A stretch of 64,000 bases of DNA from contig JAVBUE010000033.1 in NCBI GenBank assembly GCA_031555735.1, positions 1 to 64,000 on the forward strand, in the 5' to 3' direction. The stretch is from JAJDIA01 sp031555735 (GTDB lineage: Bacteria; Bacteroidota; Bacteroidia; Bacteroidales; Tannerellaceae). The translations under genes were made by a program, and so were the position numbers. Shown one piece after another: positions 39,617-47,845 of the stretch. The first letter of the stretch is position 1; every line of letters begins with the position of its first letter. Under the pieces are notes generated by a model. It searched no databases, had not been told where the DNA came from, and worked only from the letters and a program-made list of their open reading frames with translations.

Positions 39617-40942
39617 TTACTCATCCGCTTCTTCCTGCTTATACCAATTCACCTTCCGGGAGAAGTACATGATGATGGCCAGGATAAGGAACAGGCCGAT
39701 GCTTCCGACCAGAAGGGCGATGTCTTCCAGTTGTAACACCATATACAGGAATGCGTAGAGCAGGCATAGCACAAAGGTGAGTACGCCGGTTTGCGTTTTG
39801 TCCCGGAAGATGCTTTGGGTGTAGGCGGTGACCAGTGCGATGGTGGCCATACTGGCTATCAGATAGGCCATCCCGAAATTCAGTTGCTCGGAGATGGAGA
39901 GCAGCAGGCTGTAGAACAGGATCAACGCGATACCGACCAACAGATATTGGATGGGATGTATCCGTTTCTTTGTCAGCACCTCCACAAAGAAGAAGACAAT
40001 AAAGGTGAGGGCGATGAACATGATGGCATATTTGGTCGAACGCATATTCTGCTGGTAGTGATCGACGGTTTCCACCAGGCTGACGCCGAAAGAGGAGTCT
40101 GTGAAACTGTCCACCTGGTTGTCTATCCACATTTCCGGGATATTGCGGTTGAATTTCAAGACGTCCCAGGTGGCGTGGAACCCCTGGTTGTCCAGCGTAT
40201 GCTCGGGACTGAAGTTGCCGATATATCCCGGAGCCTTCCAATTGCCTGCTACCTCCACATGGGTGGTCTGCCCGATGGGAATGTAGCTGATGCTGCTGCT
40301 CCCGTTCAGGCTGAACCGGCAACGGAAGGGGAGGAGATGGGCGGATAGTTTCACTACGTCGCCGCCTAACGCAACCACCAGTTCCTTGCCTACATGCGCC
40401 TCCTGGCTTCCACTGGCTTCGGCTTCAAAGGATTTGTCGGCCAACTCGAAAAGGATGGGACTGGTGATTCCGCGTAAATCAGAGAAACCCATGCGGATGT
40501 ACGACTTGTCCCAATACACCGTCGCATGTTCCAGACTGGGGAGCTCTTTGAGGCTGAACTCGCCGGATAGCTCCTGCTCGCTCTTGTACAGGATGGTTTG
40601 GTAGATCCCGTAATGTCTTTCTTCGGGAAGCAGGGTGGCTCTCACGTGCAGCATTTCCGGTGTGATATGCAGCACATGGTGCTCAACCACCGGTTTTTCA
40701 TTGACTCCCGGATAAGTGACGGAATAGGGTACGCACAGGATCGGGGCGCAAAGGGTTTGCGCGAGGCTCCATTTGGCGTTGATCTTCTCGATGGTTTCCC
40801 TGCTTCTGTTTTGCCTTTCCAGGATGAGGTCCTGGATCATGAAACCGGGAATCAGCAGGATGAGCGTCAGGAAGCCTACGATGATGGCTTTCAGGGTGAT
40901 TGACTGCCCGAAGCTTCCGGTTATTTTACGTTTAGTGTCCAT
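39617..40942 (-). CDS. creD: CreD-family inner membrane protein
   Basis: A 441-residue cell-envelope protein of the CreD family. One membrane helix near the N-terminus (about 18-40), a large extracytoplasmic domain (about 45-300), then five to six helices (about 305-430). The family is linked to envelope integrity and, in some Proteobacteria, to beta-lactam response under CreBC; in Bacteroidota it is usually paired with a small winged-helix regulator, as here. It follows the DUF2975 gene after 7 bp and shares the operator at 41501-41523. Confidence 0.9.
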   Translation of the reverse strand: MDTKRKITGSFGQSITLKAIIVGFLTLILLIPGFMIQDLILERQNRSRETIEKINAKWSLAQTLCAPILCVPYSVTYPGVNEKPVVEHHVLHITPEMLHVRATLLPEERHYGIYQTILYKSEQELSGEFSLKELPSLEHATVYWDKSYIRMGFSDLRGITSPILFELADKSFEAEASGSQEAHVGKELVVALGGDVVKLSAHLLPFRCRFSLNGSSSISYIPIGQTTHVEVAGNWKAPGYIGNFSPEHTLDNQGFHATWDVLKFNRNIPEMWIDNQVDSFTDSSFGVSLVETVDHYQQNMRSTKYAIMFIALTFIVFFFVEVLTKKRIHPIQYLLVGIALILFYSLLLSISEQLNFGMAYLIASMATIALVTAYTQSIFRDKTQTGVLTFVLCLLYAFLYMVLQLEDIALLVGSIGLFLILAIIMYFSRKVNWYKQEEADE

Positions 40943-40949
40943 ACCCGGC

Positions 40950-41405
40950 TTACTTTTTCAATACCTGCTGTACGTTTTTCTCAAGCTTAGATGCCACGGT
41001 GGCAACTACCATGCAGATGAAGGTGGCCATGATGCACAAGGCATAAAACCCCGCGGGATCGTCGTCCGGATGATGGTTCATGTTGATGTATAGTCCCGCT
41101 CCCACAATGAATAGGCATAACGCAAGCGCGCAATACCTGATAGCCTTCAACGCACCGGCGGCGTTCAGGGTGTATGCTTTATCCTCCCCGATGAGTCCAA
41201 CGTATCTGAACGTCTTGTATAACCCGGCAAAAAAGGCGATGGATGCCACATAACCATACAAAATGAGGGGATCTGCGTAAATGCTGAACAAATCCAGGTT
41301 GGCGGCTCTTCCCTCGGTTTGGGGAATCCAGATCATAAGGGCAAGTACTGCGATGCCGATCAGAACGATGACTGCCTGTAGCAGTGTTGCTGAAATCTTT
41401 TTCAT
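40950..41405 (-). CDS. DUF2975 membrane protein
   Basis: A 151-residue membrane protein with four predicted helices and the DUF2975 pattern (AALKAIRYC-type third segment, FFAGLYKTFRYV). In several bacteria DUF2975 proteins are encoded beside small helix-turn-helix regulators, but their action is unknown. First gene of the DUF2975-creD unit, with the ACTTTG-N5-CAAAGT operator about 100 bp upstream. Confidence 0.82.
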   Translation of the reverse strand: MKKISATLLQAVIVLIGIAVLALMIWIPQTEGRAANLDLFSIYADPLILYGYVASIAFFAGLYKTFRYVGLIGEDKAYTLNAAGALKAIRYCALALCLFIVGAGLYINMNHHPDDDPAGFYALCIMATFICMVVATVASKLEKNVQQVLKK

Positions 41406-41500
41406 ACGAATGAATTTTTAATTGATTTGTTTTTAACTGATTGCCTACTCTATACGGTTTTCGGCTTCCCCGTTTATGGTAATCTGTATTGTTATATTGA

Positions 41501-41523
41501 GAAAGTACTTTGATATTCAAAGT
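41501..41523 (-). promoter_or_regulatory. Palindromic operator upstream of DUF2975-creD
   Basis: Contains the perfect palindrome ACTTTG-ATATT-CAAAGT, preceded by GAAAGT. The 23-bp block matches the one at 42444-42466 at 21 of 23 positions, in the same orientation. It probably binds the winged-helix regulator encoded at 41541. Confidence 0.7.
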
Positions 41524-41540
41524 GAAAACTCCAAAAAAAA

Positions 41541-41831
41541 TTAACTGAGCAAGGATTCCAACGCGTCCAGATGCGCTTTGAACTGCTTCCGGCCTTCCTC
41601 CGTGATGGCATATTGGGTATTGGGCTTGCGCCCGATGAACTGCTTGCACGACTGGATGTATCCAATGCCTTCAAGCGCCTTCAGGTGACTGGCGAGGTTG
41701 CCGTCGGTCAGGTCCATCAGGCTTTTCATCGTATTGAAGTCGGCCGATTCATTCACGGAAAGAATGGACATGATACCCAACCGGATCCGGCTGTCGAAAG
41801 CCTTGTTTAATTTGGCAATGATATTCGTCAT
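41541..41831 (-). CDS. Small winged-helix transcriptional regulator
   Basis: A 96-residue DNA-binding protein with a MarR/ArsR-like winged helix that covers the whole chain: DSRIRLGIMSIL (helix 1), SLMDLTDGNLASHLKALE (helix-turn-helix) and the wing GRKPNTQYAITEEGR. Its ATG overlaps the stop of the membrane protein gene upstream by 4 bp, indicating coupling. The palindromes in front of its own operon and in front of DUF2975-creD suggest it controls both. Confidence 0.9.
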   Translation of the reverse strand: MTNIIAKLNKAFDSRIRLGIMSILSVNESADFNTMKSLMDLTDGNLASHLKALEGIGYIQSCKQFIGRKPNTQYAITEEGRKQFKAHLDALESLLS

Positions 41832-42436
41832 TCTTTCTTCAGATCATATTTCTTATACATGATATAACCGTACAGGATATGGCAAACACCAAAGCCCAGC
41901 GTCCAGCATAAAATCCCGCCTTGCTCAAACAACGCCGCCAGGATTCCCAGCCCGATTTCAATGAGCCCCAGGTAGTGGATTTCTTCAAAGGTGTATTTGG
42001 ACACATTGACCAATGCCAGTCCGTAAAAGAGGAGCGTGCCCGCGATCACCAGACGCAGATTCCCTTCGAGAAAAAGGATGAGACAGAACACACCTCCGGC
42101 TGCCAACGGGATGGCGAGGTTGTAAAGGGTACGTACGGTGAGTTGATTGAACAGGCTCTGATGCAGCCTTTTGGCTTTCCTCCAGGAAAAATAAACGGCG
42201 AAAGCAATAGACAGGCACAATACGGCGATCGCGCCTGTCAACAGTGGGATGAAGTCTTCCGAAGGGTTGTAGCCGGTCATCGAAAAATCCGGCAGTACAT
42301 AGAAAAAGGCAAATGCCGCGCCTGCAATGGCTGTTAGTCCCGCCAATATGCCGGAGAAGCCGCTTAATGAGATGAACTTGGTAGATTTCTCCATCATCTC
42401 GCGTATCGCTCTGATATCTTCCAATTGTTTTTCCAT
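41828..42436 (-). CDS. Hypothetical membrane protein paired with the regulator
   Basis: A 202-residue protein with six predicted membrane helices in three pairs and a short charged N-terminus (MEKQLEDIRAIREMME). I chose ATG 42436; the frame is open further up, but that extension would cross the operator and -7 box. No family function is known to me. It is co-translated with the winged-helix gene (4-bp overlap) and may act as its sensor or partner, which is inference from context. Confidence 0.8.
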   Translation of the reverse strand: MEKQLEDIRAIREMMEKSTKFISLSGFSGILAGLTAIAGAAFAFFYVLPDFSMTGYNPSEDFIPLLTGAIAVLCLSIAFAVYFSWRKAKRLHQSLFNQLTVRTLYNLAIPLAAGGVFCLILFLEGNLRLVIAGTLLFYGLALVNVSKYTFEEIHYLGLIEIGLGILAALFEQGGILCWTLGFGVCHILYGYIMYKKYDLKKE

Positions 42437-42443
42437 GATTGTT

Positions 42444-42468
42444 GAAAGTACTTTGAAATGCAAAGTTA
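42444..42468 (-). promoter_or_regulatory. Operator and -7 box of the regulator operon
   Basis: The palindrome ACTTTG-AAATG-CAAAGT shares 21 of 23 bases with the block at 41501-41523. Its right half overlaps CAAAGTTA (42461-42468), which reads TAACTTTG on the minus strand and matches the -7 box, so a bound protein would block the promoter and autoregulate. Confidence 0.7.
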
Positions 42469-42542
42469 CGGGCGATATCCGGATCAACAACTGTTTGTCC
42501 GTTTATTTTCCGGGATTTATGTACTTTTAACAATCCGACCGA

Positions 42543-44423
42543 TTATTGCGGATATACCCGTTGTGTCCGATAATCGACAGCCCTGTTGTTCAGTTCTTTA
42601 CTTGTTTGTATGACGCTTTCATTGATGGCTTTTACTTTGTCGAATTCCATCTTCTCCACCTGGCGGTCGTAGGTTACCAGGCCGTTCACTTCATGTTCCA
42701 CATCGGTGGTTTGCGTATAGATGGCACAACTTACTCCCCGGTAAACCATCATTTGTTCTACCTCGGTGAGCAGTTTCACATACGTGTCCGAAAGGATTTC
42801 CCGGTTTACCAATATCTCATACGCGTTGTTGCGGACCGGCCACATGTGTCCACGTACGTATAGCCCTTTGCCGCCGAATTCGCCAATGGACGCGGCACGG
42901 GCTTCTTCAGGTTGCGGGGTGTTTTTGTCGTTGATGGGACCATAATTGTGGAGGTCGGTAAAATCGCCGTTGCCCGGATCACCACAGGCAGGACGGTAGC
43001 CCGGCGCATAGTTGTAGCCTGAGTTTCCGTTTACCAGCCTGGAGGGATCATGCGCTTTCGTCCATCCGGTGATCGCTTTCACGTCAAACGCTCCCCAATT
43101 CTCGTTGAAGGGAACCCAGGCAACAATGGACGGAACGCTAACCAATTGATCCATGATCTCCTGCCATTCTTTCCTGAACTGAGCGCGTACAGCTACGGAG
43201 TCCGTCCCGTCCGGCTCCCATATATTGGGCATGTCCTGCCATACCAGCAGTCCCAGGCGATCGCAATGGTAGTACCATCGCATAGGCTCCACCTTTATAT
43301 GTTTGCGGATTACATTGAATCCGGTGCGTTTAGCCAGTTCGATATCATAGAGAAGCGCTTCTTCAGTGGGAGCGGTAAAAACACCGTCAGGCCAGTACCC
43401 CTGGTCCAGCAATCCCAATTGAAGCACAAACTCTCCATTCAACAGGGTGCGGGTGATGCCATCCACCTTTCCCAGTGAAACGGAACGCATGCCGAAATAA
43501 CTGCTTACCTGATCGGTCACGTGGCCTTTGCTGTCTGTGAGTTGGAGTTGTAAGCCGTAGAGGAACGGATCATCGGGCGACCATCGTTTGGGATTAGGTA
43601 TGGGCAGGTAGAACTTCGTGCCCGTACCTCCTACCGCTTTAGCCACCTCGCGATTACCGTCGAGGGCTGTGGCGGATACCTTCAACTTATTTCCAATAGC
43701 GGTTATTTCTATTTCCAGGCGATTGTTGGGAAGGTCCGGCAGGAGCCTGATGGCAGAGATGTGTTCTTTTTCCACCGGCTCTATCCATACGCTTTGCCAG
43801 ATCCCGGAAGAGAACGTATAATCGCCTTTGGGTCCGTTTTTCCCGGAAGCGGCTTTTCCGTCGTTCGGATCCCACGCTCCGACAATAAGCGTATTCTCTC
43901 CCGGTTGGAGGTAGTCACTTATATCGAAACTGAAACTGGAGTAACCTCCTGTATGGGATCCTGCCTTCTTGTTATTGATGAACACGGAGCATATCCGATC
44001 TACTGCACCGAAGTGGAGCAGGATTCTTTTGCCTTTCCAGTCGTCGGGGATTCGGATGGTCCGCCGGTACCACAGATTGGTTTCTCCATCCCGCCCGATC
44101 CCGGAGAGTTCGGATTCGGGAGCGAAGGGAACGCGTATTTTCTCCGCATCGGACGTGAACACGGGAGGGGTCGTGGCCGTGGCGGGATTGGCCAGCTTGT
44201 TTCCTCCCAGGTAGTCCCAGGTGCCATTGAGTGTCATCCACTGGGTACGTACCAGTTGCGGACGGGGATATTCGGGCAAAGGAATTGCTTCCTGGCTGGC
44301 CTTTATGGTCCAGGGGGTTGGGAGCGTGAACGGGGTGGCCTGTTGTGCGTTGGCCGGATAGAAGACGGCAAACAGCAAACACGCAGCCAGTATAACGGTA
44401 GAGCGTTTGTTCATGATATTCAT
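42543..44423 (-). CDS. Secreted glycoside hydrolase family 2 protein
   Basis: A 626-residue exported enzyme of family GH2. After a signal peptide (to about residue 26) come the sugar-binding jelly roll (TNLWYRRTIRIPDDW, FGAVDRICSVFINNKKAGSH), an immunoglobulin-like middle domain and the TIM barrel. The acid/base is Glu441 in PFNENWG and the nucleophile Glu515 in IGEFGG. Activity could be beta-galactosidase, glucuronidase or mannosidase-like; the sequence does not decide. It is shorter than classic GH2 enzymes, with no C-terminal extra domains. ATG 44414 is an alternative start. It lies 21 bp after the M81-like gene, in one operon, and is not next to a SusCD pair. Confidence 0.9.
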   Translation of the reverse strand: MNIMNKRSTVILAACLLFAVFYPANAQQATPFTLPTPWTIKASQEAIPLPEYPRPQLVRTQWMTLNGTWDYLGGNKLANPATATTPPVFTSDAEKIRVPFAPESELSGIGRDGETNLWYRRTIRIPDDWKGKRILLHFGAVDRICSVFINNKKAGSHTGGYSSFSFDISDYLQPGENTLIVGAWDPNDGKAASGKNGPKGDYTFSSGIWQSVWIEPVEKEHISAIRLLPDLPNNRLEIEITAIGNKLKVSATALDGNREVAKAVGGTGTKFYLPIPNPKRWSPDDPFLYGLQLQLTDSKGHVTDQVSSYFGMRSVSLGKVDGITRTLLNGEFVLQLGLLDQGYWPDGVFTAPTEEALLYDIELAKRTGFNVIRKHIKVEPMRWYYHCDRLGLLVWQDMPNIWEPDGTDSVAVRAQFRKEWQEIMDQLVSVPSIVAWVPFNENWGAFDVKAITGWTKAHDPSRLVNGNSGYNYAPGYRPACGDPGNGDFTDLHNYGPINDKNTPQPEEARAASIGEFGGKGLYVRGHMWPVRNNAYEILVNREILSDTYVKLLTEVEQMMVYRGVSCAIYTQTTDVEHEVNGLVTYDRQVEKMEFDKVKAINESVIQTSKELNNRAVDYRTQRVYPQ

Positions 44424-44444
44424 TATAAATATGTAGGTTGTATG

Positions 44445-46010
44445 TTACCTGCCGTACAGGTGTTTGGCGGAAGGCACAAAAATCACGTTCAATTCCGGAT
44501 CGGGCATGTCCGGGTCTAATGGGAACATCGGCCTGATAATATGCTTGTAAGGAAGGCTCTTGAAGTCCTGATCCACCCCGCCGCGTGTCTGAGCCATCAC
44601 CCAGTCGGCCTGCATATTGTACCATTGGTTAACGAGGTAACCCTGTTTCACCATGACGATATCCATTTTGCTCGGATCTATCCCTGTTCCTGCCAGGTTA
44701 GGGGTGGGAGAAGAGGTGCCGACTACCACATACACGCTTCCTGTCTGGATAATGGCGATGTTGGGCCTTCTGTAGGGGGACGACTGGCCGGCGCTAGCCT
44801 GATCCTGCTCCGGACTGACATAGATTACCTTGCCTGATAACCGGATGGGAGGTTCGTATGAATTGTCCGTCATGGCACCAACAAATGCTTCGGCATGACC
44901 TCCTACACCTGCTTTGCGCGCTGCTTCCACCATTTCGCTTCCCGGAATGGAACAATAAAGCAGGCTTTTGCCCGAAGGTGATTGTAACTCCGGACGTTTC
45001 AACACCCGGGCTAATGTCCATGTCACCTCGCCTGATCCGCCACCACCGGGATTATCTCCCATATCGCTGATGAAGAAGGGTTTCTTTTTACTTGCGATGG
45101 CCAAGTCGAGGCATTTTTCCAGCGGATAGCCGGGCGCTTCCAAACAGAATTGGCGCCGGACATCCCAGAATCGCTGGGCGAGTTTCTTCGCACTGGTTTC
45201 CACTTGCGCCTTGTCATCTCCTACCACCATAACAACACCTTGGTTGCGCCGGTCGTCGCCCCATACATATCCGATCCAGATACCTGCATCCAGTACGCCG
45301 GGCAATGCCTCCACTTCGGGAACGATGGCATAGAGCGATTTGGCGGGTTCAACACGGGTACTCGACCATTCGCCCGAGAGCAAAACCGGAACAGCTACCC
45401 ATGCCTTATAGGCGGGACGTCCCTTGCCGGAGGAGAGGCGGTCCAGCAGGTTCACCACACCGCGGCGATGCGATTCCCGGGCGTCGTCGTGCGGCGCTTT
45501 GCGGAAGGTGGTGATCAGGTCGGAGTTGAGGGCTACCAGCCAGGAGGCATTGCCGTGGAGGTCCATCGTCGTGGTAACGAGTGCGTCGTTCCCGATTATT
45601 CCGCGGACTTTTTCCATAAATTCGCCTTCCGGATCATCAATGCCCTCCACGCTGCAGGCGCCATGGTTGTAAAACCAAAACGCGTCGTACGGCATGTTTC
45701 TCCGGATGATATCCAGCGCGTTGCTGACAAACGCTTCGTATGATTCACGGGTGACCGGGCCACGACCGCCGCCACCGCCCATTAAAGAAGGAAGCCAAAC
45801 GGCGGCCTGCCCCATGGCGGAGTCTGGACTGAGATAGTCCGGCAATGCGAGTGGACGCTGGGCCATGGATTGCCTGTTAGGCATAAATACACTGTTTTCA
45901 ATCTGAATACCGGCAATACCGATACGCGGTTTTTTTTGCTGGGCAACGGCATCGTTACCAAACAATACTGCCAATAGGCAGAGGGCGGGGAAAAGGAGTC
46001 GCTTCTTCAT
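44445..46010 (-). CDS. Secreted M81/MlrC-family protein
   Basis: A 521-residue protein of the M81 (microcystinase C, MlrC) metallopeptidase family, with both N-terminal (about 28-310) and C-terminal (about 320-515) domains. Likely zinc ligands lie in MDLHGNAS and the HDD of RKAPHDDARE; the C-terminal domain starts with SDMGDNPGGGGSGE, a hallmark. Unusually, a clear signal peptide (MKKRLLFPALCLLAVLFGNDAVAQ) predicts export. The usual substrates are linear peptides or small amides; the one here is unknown. It is the first gene of a two-gene operon with the GH2 enzyme. Confidence 0.85.
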   Translation of the reverse strand: MKKRLLFPALCLLAVLFGNDAVAQQKKPRIGIAGIQIENSVFMPNRQSMAQRPLALPDYLSPDSAMGQAAVWLPSLMGGGGGRGPVTRESYEAFVSNALDIIRRNMPYDAFWFYNHGACSVEGIDDPEGEFMEKVRGIIGNDALVTTTMDLHGNASWLVALNSDLITTFRKAPHDDARESHRRGVVNLLDRLSSGKGRPAYKAWVAVPVLLSGEWSSTRVEPAKSLYAIVPEVEALPGVLDAGIWIGYVWGDDRRNQGVVMVVGDDKAQVETSAKKLAQRFWDVRRQFCLEAPGYPLEKCLDLAIASKKKPFFISDMGDNPGGGGSGEVTWTLARVLKRPELQSPSGKSLLYCSIPGSEMVEAARKAGVGGHAEAFVGAMTDNSYEPPIRLSGKVIYVSPEQDQASAGQSSPYRRPNIAIIQTGSVYVVVGTSSPTPNLAGTGIDPSKMDIVMVKQGYLVNQWYNMQADWVMAQTRGGVDQDFKSLPYKHIIRPMFPLDPDMPDPELNVIFVPSAKHLYGR

Positions 46011-46828
46011 ATTTTTTTGGATATAATTTGTCGTCTGTACACACGTGATTTTCTACGGATTGTCTGCGAATGTTCGTGGCAACCTACCGGAACAAACGTA
46101 TTTTTTACCGTTTTTGCAAATCTAATTATTAAATTTTAATCCGGACAATTTCTTAACCATAAACTTTGTACCCCTTTATATTAAGGGTGGGTGATGTGCT
46201 ATTTTATTGCCTGATCCTTTTCTGAATACGGGGTTTTTGCTACTTGTACATGAAAGAGGGAGATGTGATTGTGTCTCTTAATAACCGATTTTGTATATTA
46301 AATTAATAAGCTGAAAATATGAGTATGTTTATATTTGTTCTAATTTCAATTAAATTGTATTAATAATAATTGTGGTATGTGAATAAGTGGTGTGTGTATA
46401 TTGTTTTGTATTGTGTTTGTGGGTTCGTTTTCTCTTCTATTTTTGTTAACTGTTTGTGTGTTATTTTTAGTTGATTGAATTATCGATTGTAGATGTGTGA
46501 TGGGTTTGGTTTCTCTCTCTATCCTTTTGTTTGCATGCATCCTGTGGTGAACGGATACTGATTTTTAGTTTTGAAATAAATGCTTTATGTTTGCGTTATA
46601 ATGCGAACTGTATTCATTATAAAATAATTTTTTATATAATAATGTGTAGAGCGTTGGTTTTTTAACCCCAATAAACAAAAAAGCATAGTGCTGTCTGGTT
46701 GTTTTTCTATGGCTTACTCTTGTAAATCTGACAAAAATACATAATAATAGTTAAAAGTATAAATTGACGGCAGTATTATCTGGCAAAAATGTAGTCTTTA
46801 TAATTCATATATCGAAAAAAATAACATT
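46011..46828. other. 818-bp AT-rich intergenic region with T/G skew
   Basis: Separates the minus-strand M81-GH2 operon from the plus-strand AraC-fimbria locus. 46320-46540 is strongly T- and G-rich on the plus strand with few C, unlike the coding neighbours. A minus-strand promoter candidate lies at 46117-46149 and a plus-strand -7 box (TATGTTTG) at 46586-46593. Reading frames here are short and low in complexity. I see no gene, RNA or insertion element. Confidence 0.6.
46117..46149 (-). promoter_or_regulatory. Promoter candidate of the M81-GH2 operon
   Basis: On the minus strand a -7 box TAGATTTG (46117-46124) is preceded at 21 bp by ATTG (46146-46149), three of four bases of the -33 box. 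A second minus-strand -7 box, TACGTTTG, lies at 46093-46100. Confidence 0.4.
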
Positions 46829-47689
46829 ATGTGTATGGAAAAAAACAAATTATTGTACGCGAATGAACATTTCTCATGCGGAAACTACAGTAACGGTGGG
46901 AATGGAGATGTTGAGATCCTGGAATATAGCGAAGGAGAGGTGAGGGATCGGCTGTTTACCGATAGTGAGGTGGGCTTCATCATCCGGGGTAAGGTGCAGA
47001 TCAGTGTCAACGGGATCAAGGACTTTCCGGTAGGTGAAGAGCGCATCATCATCTCACCAATGGGTACACGGTTCAGGGTAGAGGCCATGGAACCTACGAC
47101 GGTACTGATTTTTCACCTGAAATACACGATGCAACTCTGTGAGGCGTTTCGGTATGACAGCCTTGTGTATGAACAGGTGCCCAATATTGATACCGAGATC
47201 AAGACGCTCGGTTTCAATCCACCCATGCGGCGATTTGTGGACGACCTGATGGATCGGTATAACGATGGCCTGAAATGTATGCATTACCTGGAGATCAAGT
47301 TGACGGAGTTTTTCTTCCTGTTGAGGGCCTATTACACGAAAGAAGAACTGGCTGCTTTCTTTTACAGGCTGATGACAAGTGATCTGGCTTTCCGGGAGTT
47401 GATCCTGCAGAATCATACCAAAGTCAAATCGATTAAGGAACTGGCCGATCTGGCGCATTATTCCGAAGCAGGGTTCCATAAGCGCTTCAAGAAGGTGTTC
47501 GGTGAATCGCCTTCGGATTGGCTCAACCGGGAAAAAGCGAACATGCTTCGCAGAGAACTCATTCAGTCGCAGATCCCCCTGAAAATCATCAGTGACCAGT
47601 TTGATTTTTCATCTGTGTCCCATCTGAATAAATTCTGCAAGAAACACTTCAAAGCCACCCCATTACAGATACGGCATGGTAAAAATTGA
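46829..47689 (+). CDS. AraC-family regulator next to the fimbrial operon
   Basis: A 286-residue regulator. The N-terminal part (about 15-130) is a cupin-like sensing domain; the C-terminal 100 residues are the two-helix-turn-helix AraC domain (SIKELADLAHYSEAGFHKRF, then ISDQFDFSSVSHLNKFCKKHF). Such AraC proteins commonly sit in front of Bacteroidales fimbrial loci. It lies 157 bp before the fimbrillin gene, which has its own -7 box, so it may act on that promoter (inference). ATG 46835 is an equally good start. Confidence 0.9.
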   Translation: MCMEKNKLLYANEHFSCGNYSNGGNGDVEILEYSEGEVRDRLFTDSEVGFIIRGKVQISVNGIKDFPVGEERIIISPMGTRFRVEAMEPTTVLIFHLKYTMQLCEAFRYDSLVYEQVPNIDTEIKTLGFNPPMRRFVDDLMDRYNDGLKCMHYLEIKLTEFFFLLRAYYTKEELAAFFYRLMTSDLAFRELILQNHTKVKSIKELADLAHYSEAGFHKRFKKVFGESPSDWLNREKANMLRRELIQSQIPLKIISDQFDFSSVSHLNKFCKKHFKATPLQIRHGKN

Positions 47690-47763
47690 TAAAAAAAGAG
47701 GTGTTTACCGAATTGTGTAATAACTGTCATGCAATGTAGAAAGCAGATTGCCGGGACGCCAAA

Positions 47764-47771
47764 TATCTTTG
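47764..47771 (+). promoter_or_regulatory. -7 box of the fimbrial operon
   Basis: TATCTTTG lies 75 bp before the fimbrillin ATG. The leader holds a 6-bp hairpin (GACCTG at 47792 with CAGGTC at 47806). No clear -33 box, which would fit a promoter needing an activator such as the AraC protein. Confidence 0.5.
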
Positions 47772-47845
47772 CGCCGTGAAAAATCAGGGATGACCTGTCC
47801 TATTGCAGGTCCTCCCGCAACTTTAAAAAACAAACGAAAAAGTAA

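Noticed and set aside
46346..46540. A 64-codon minus-strand frame in the AT-rich gap
   Set aside because: Low-complexity product from T/G-skewed DNA (few stops arise on the complementary strand); no start context or homology.
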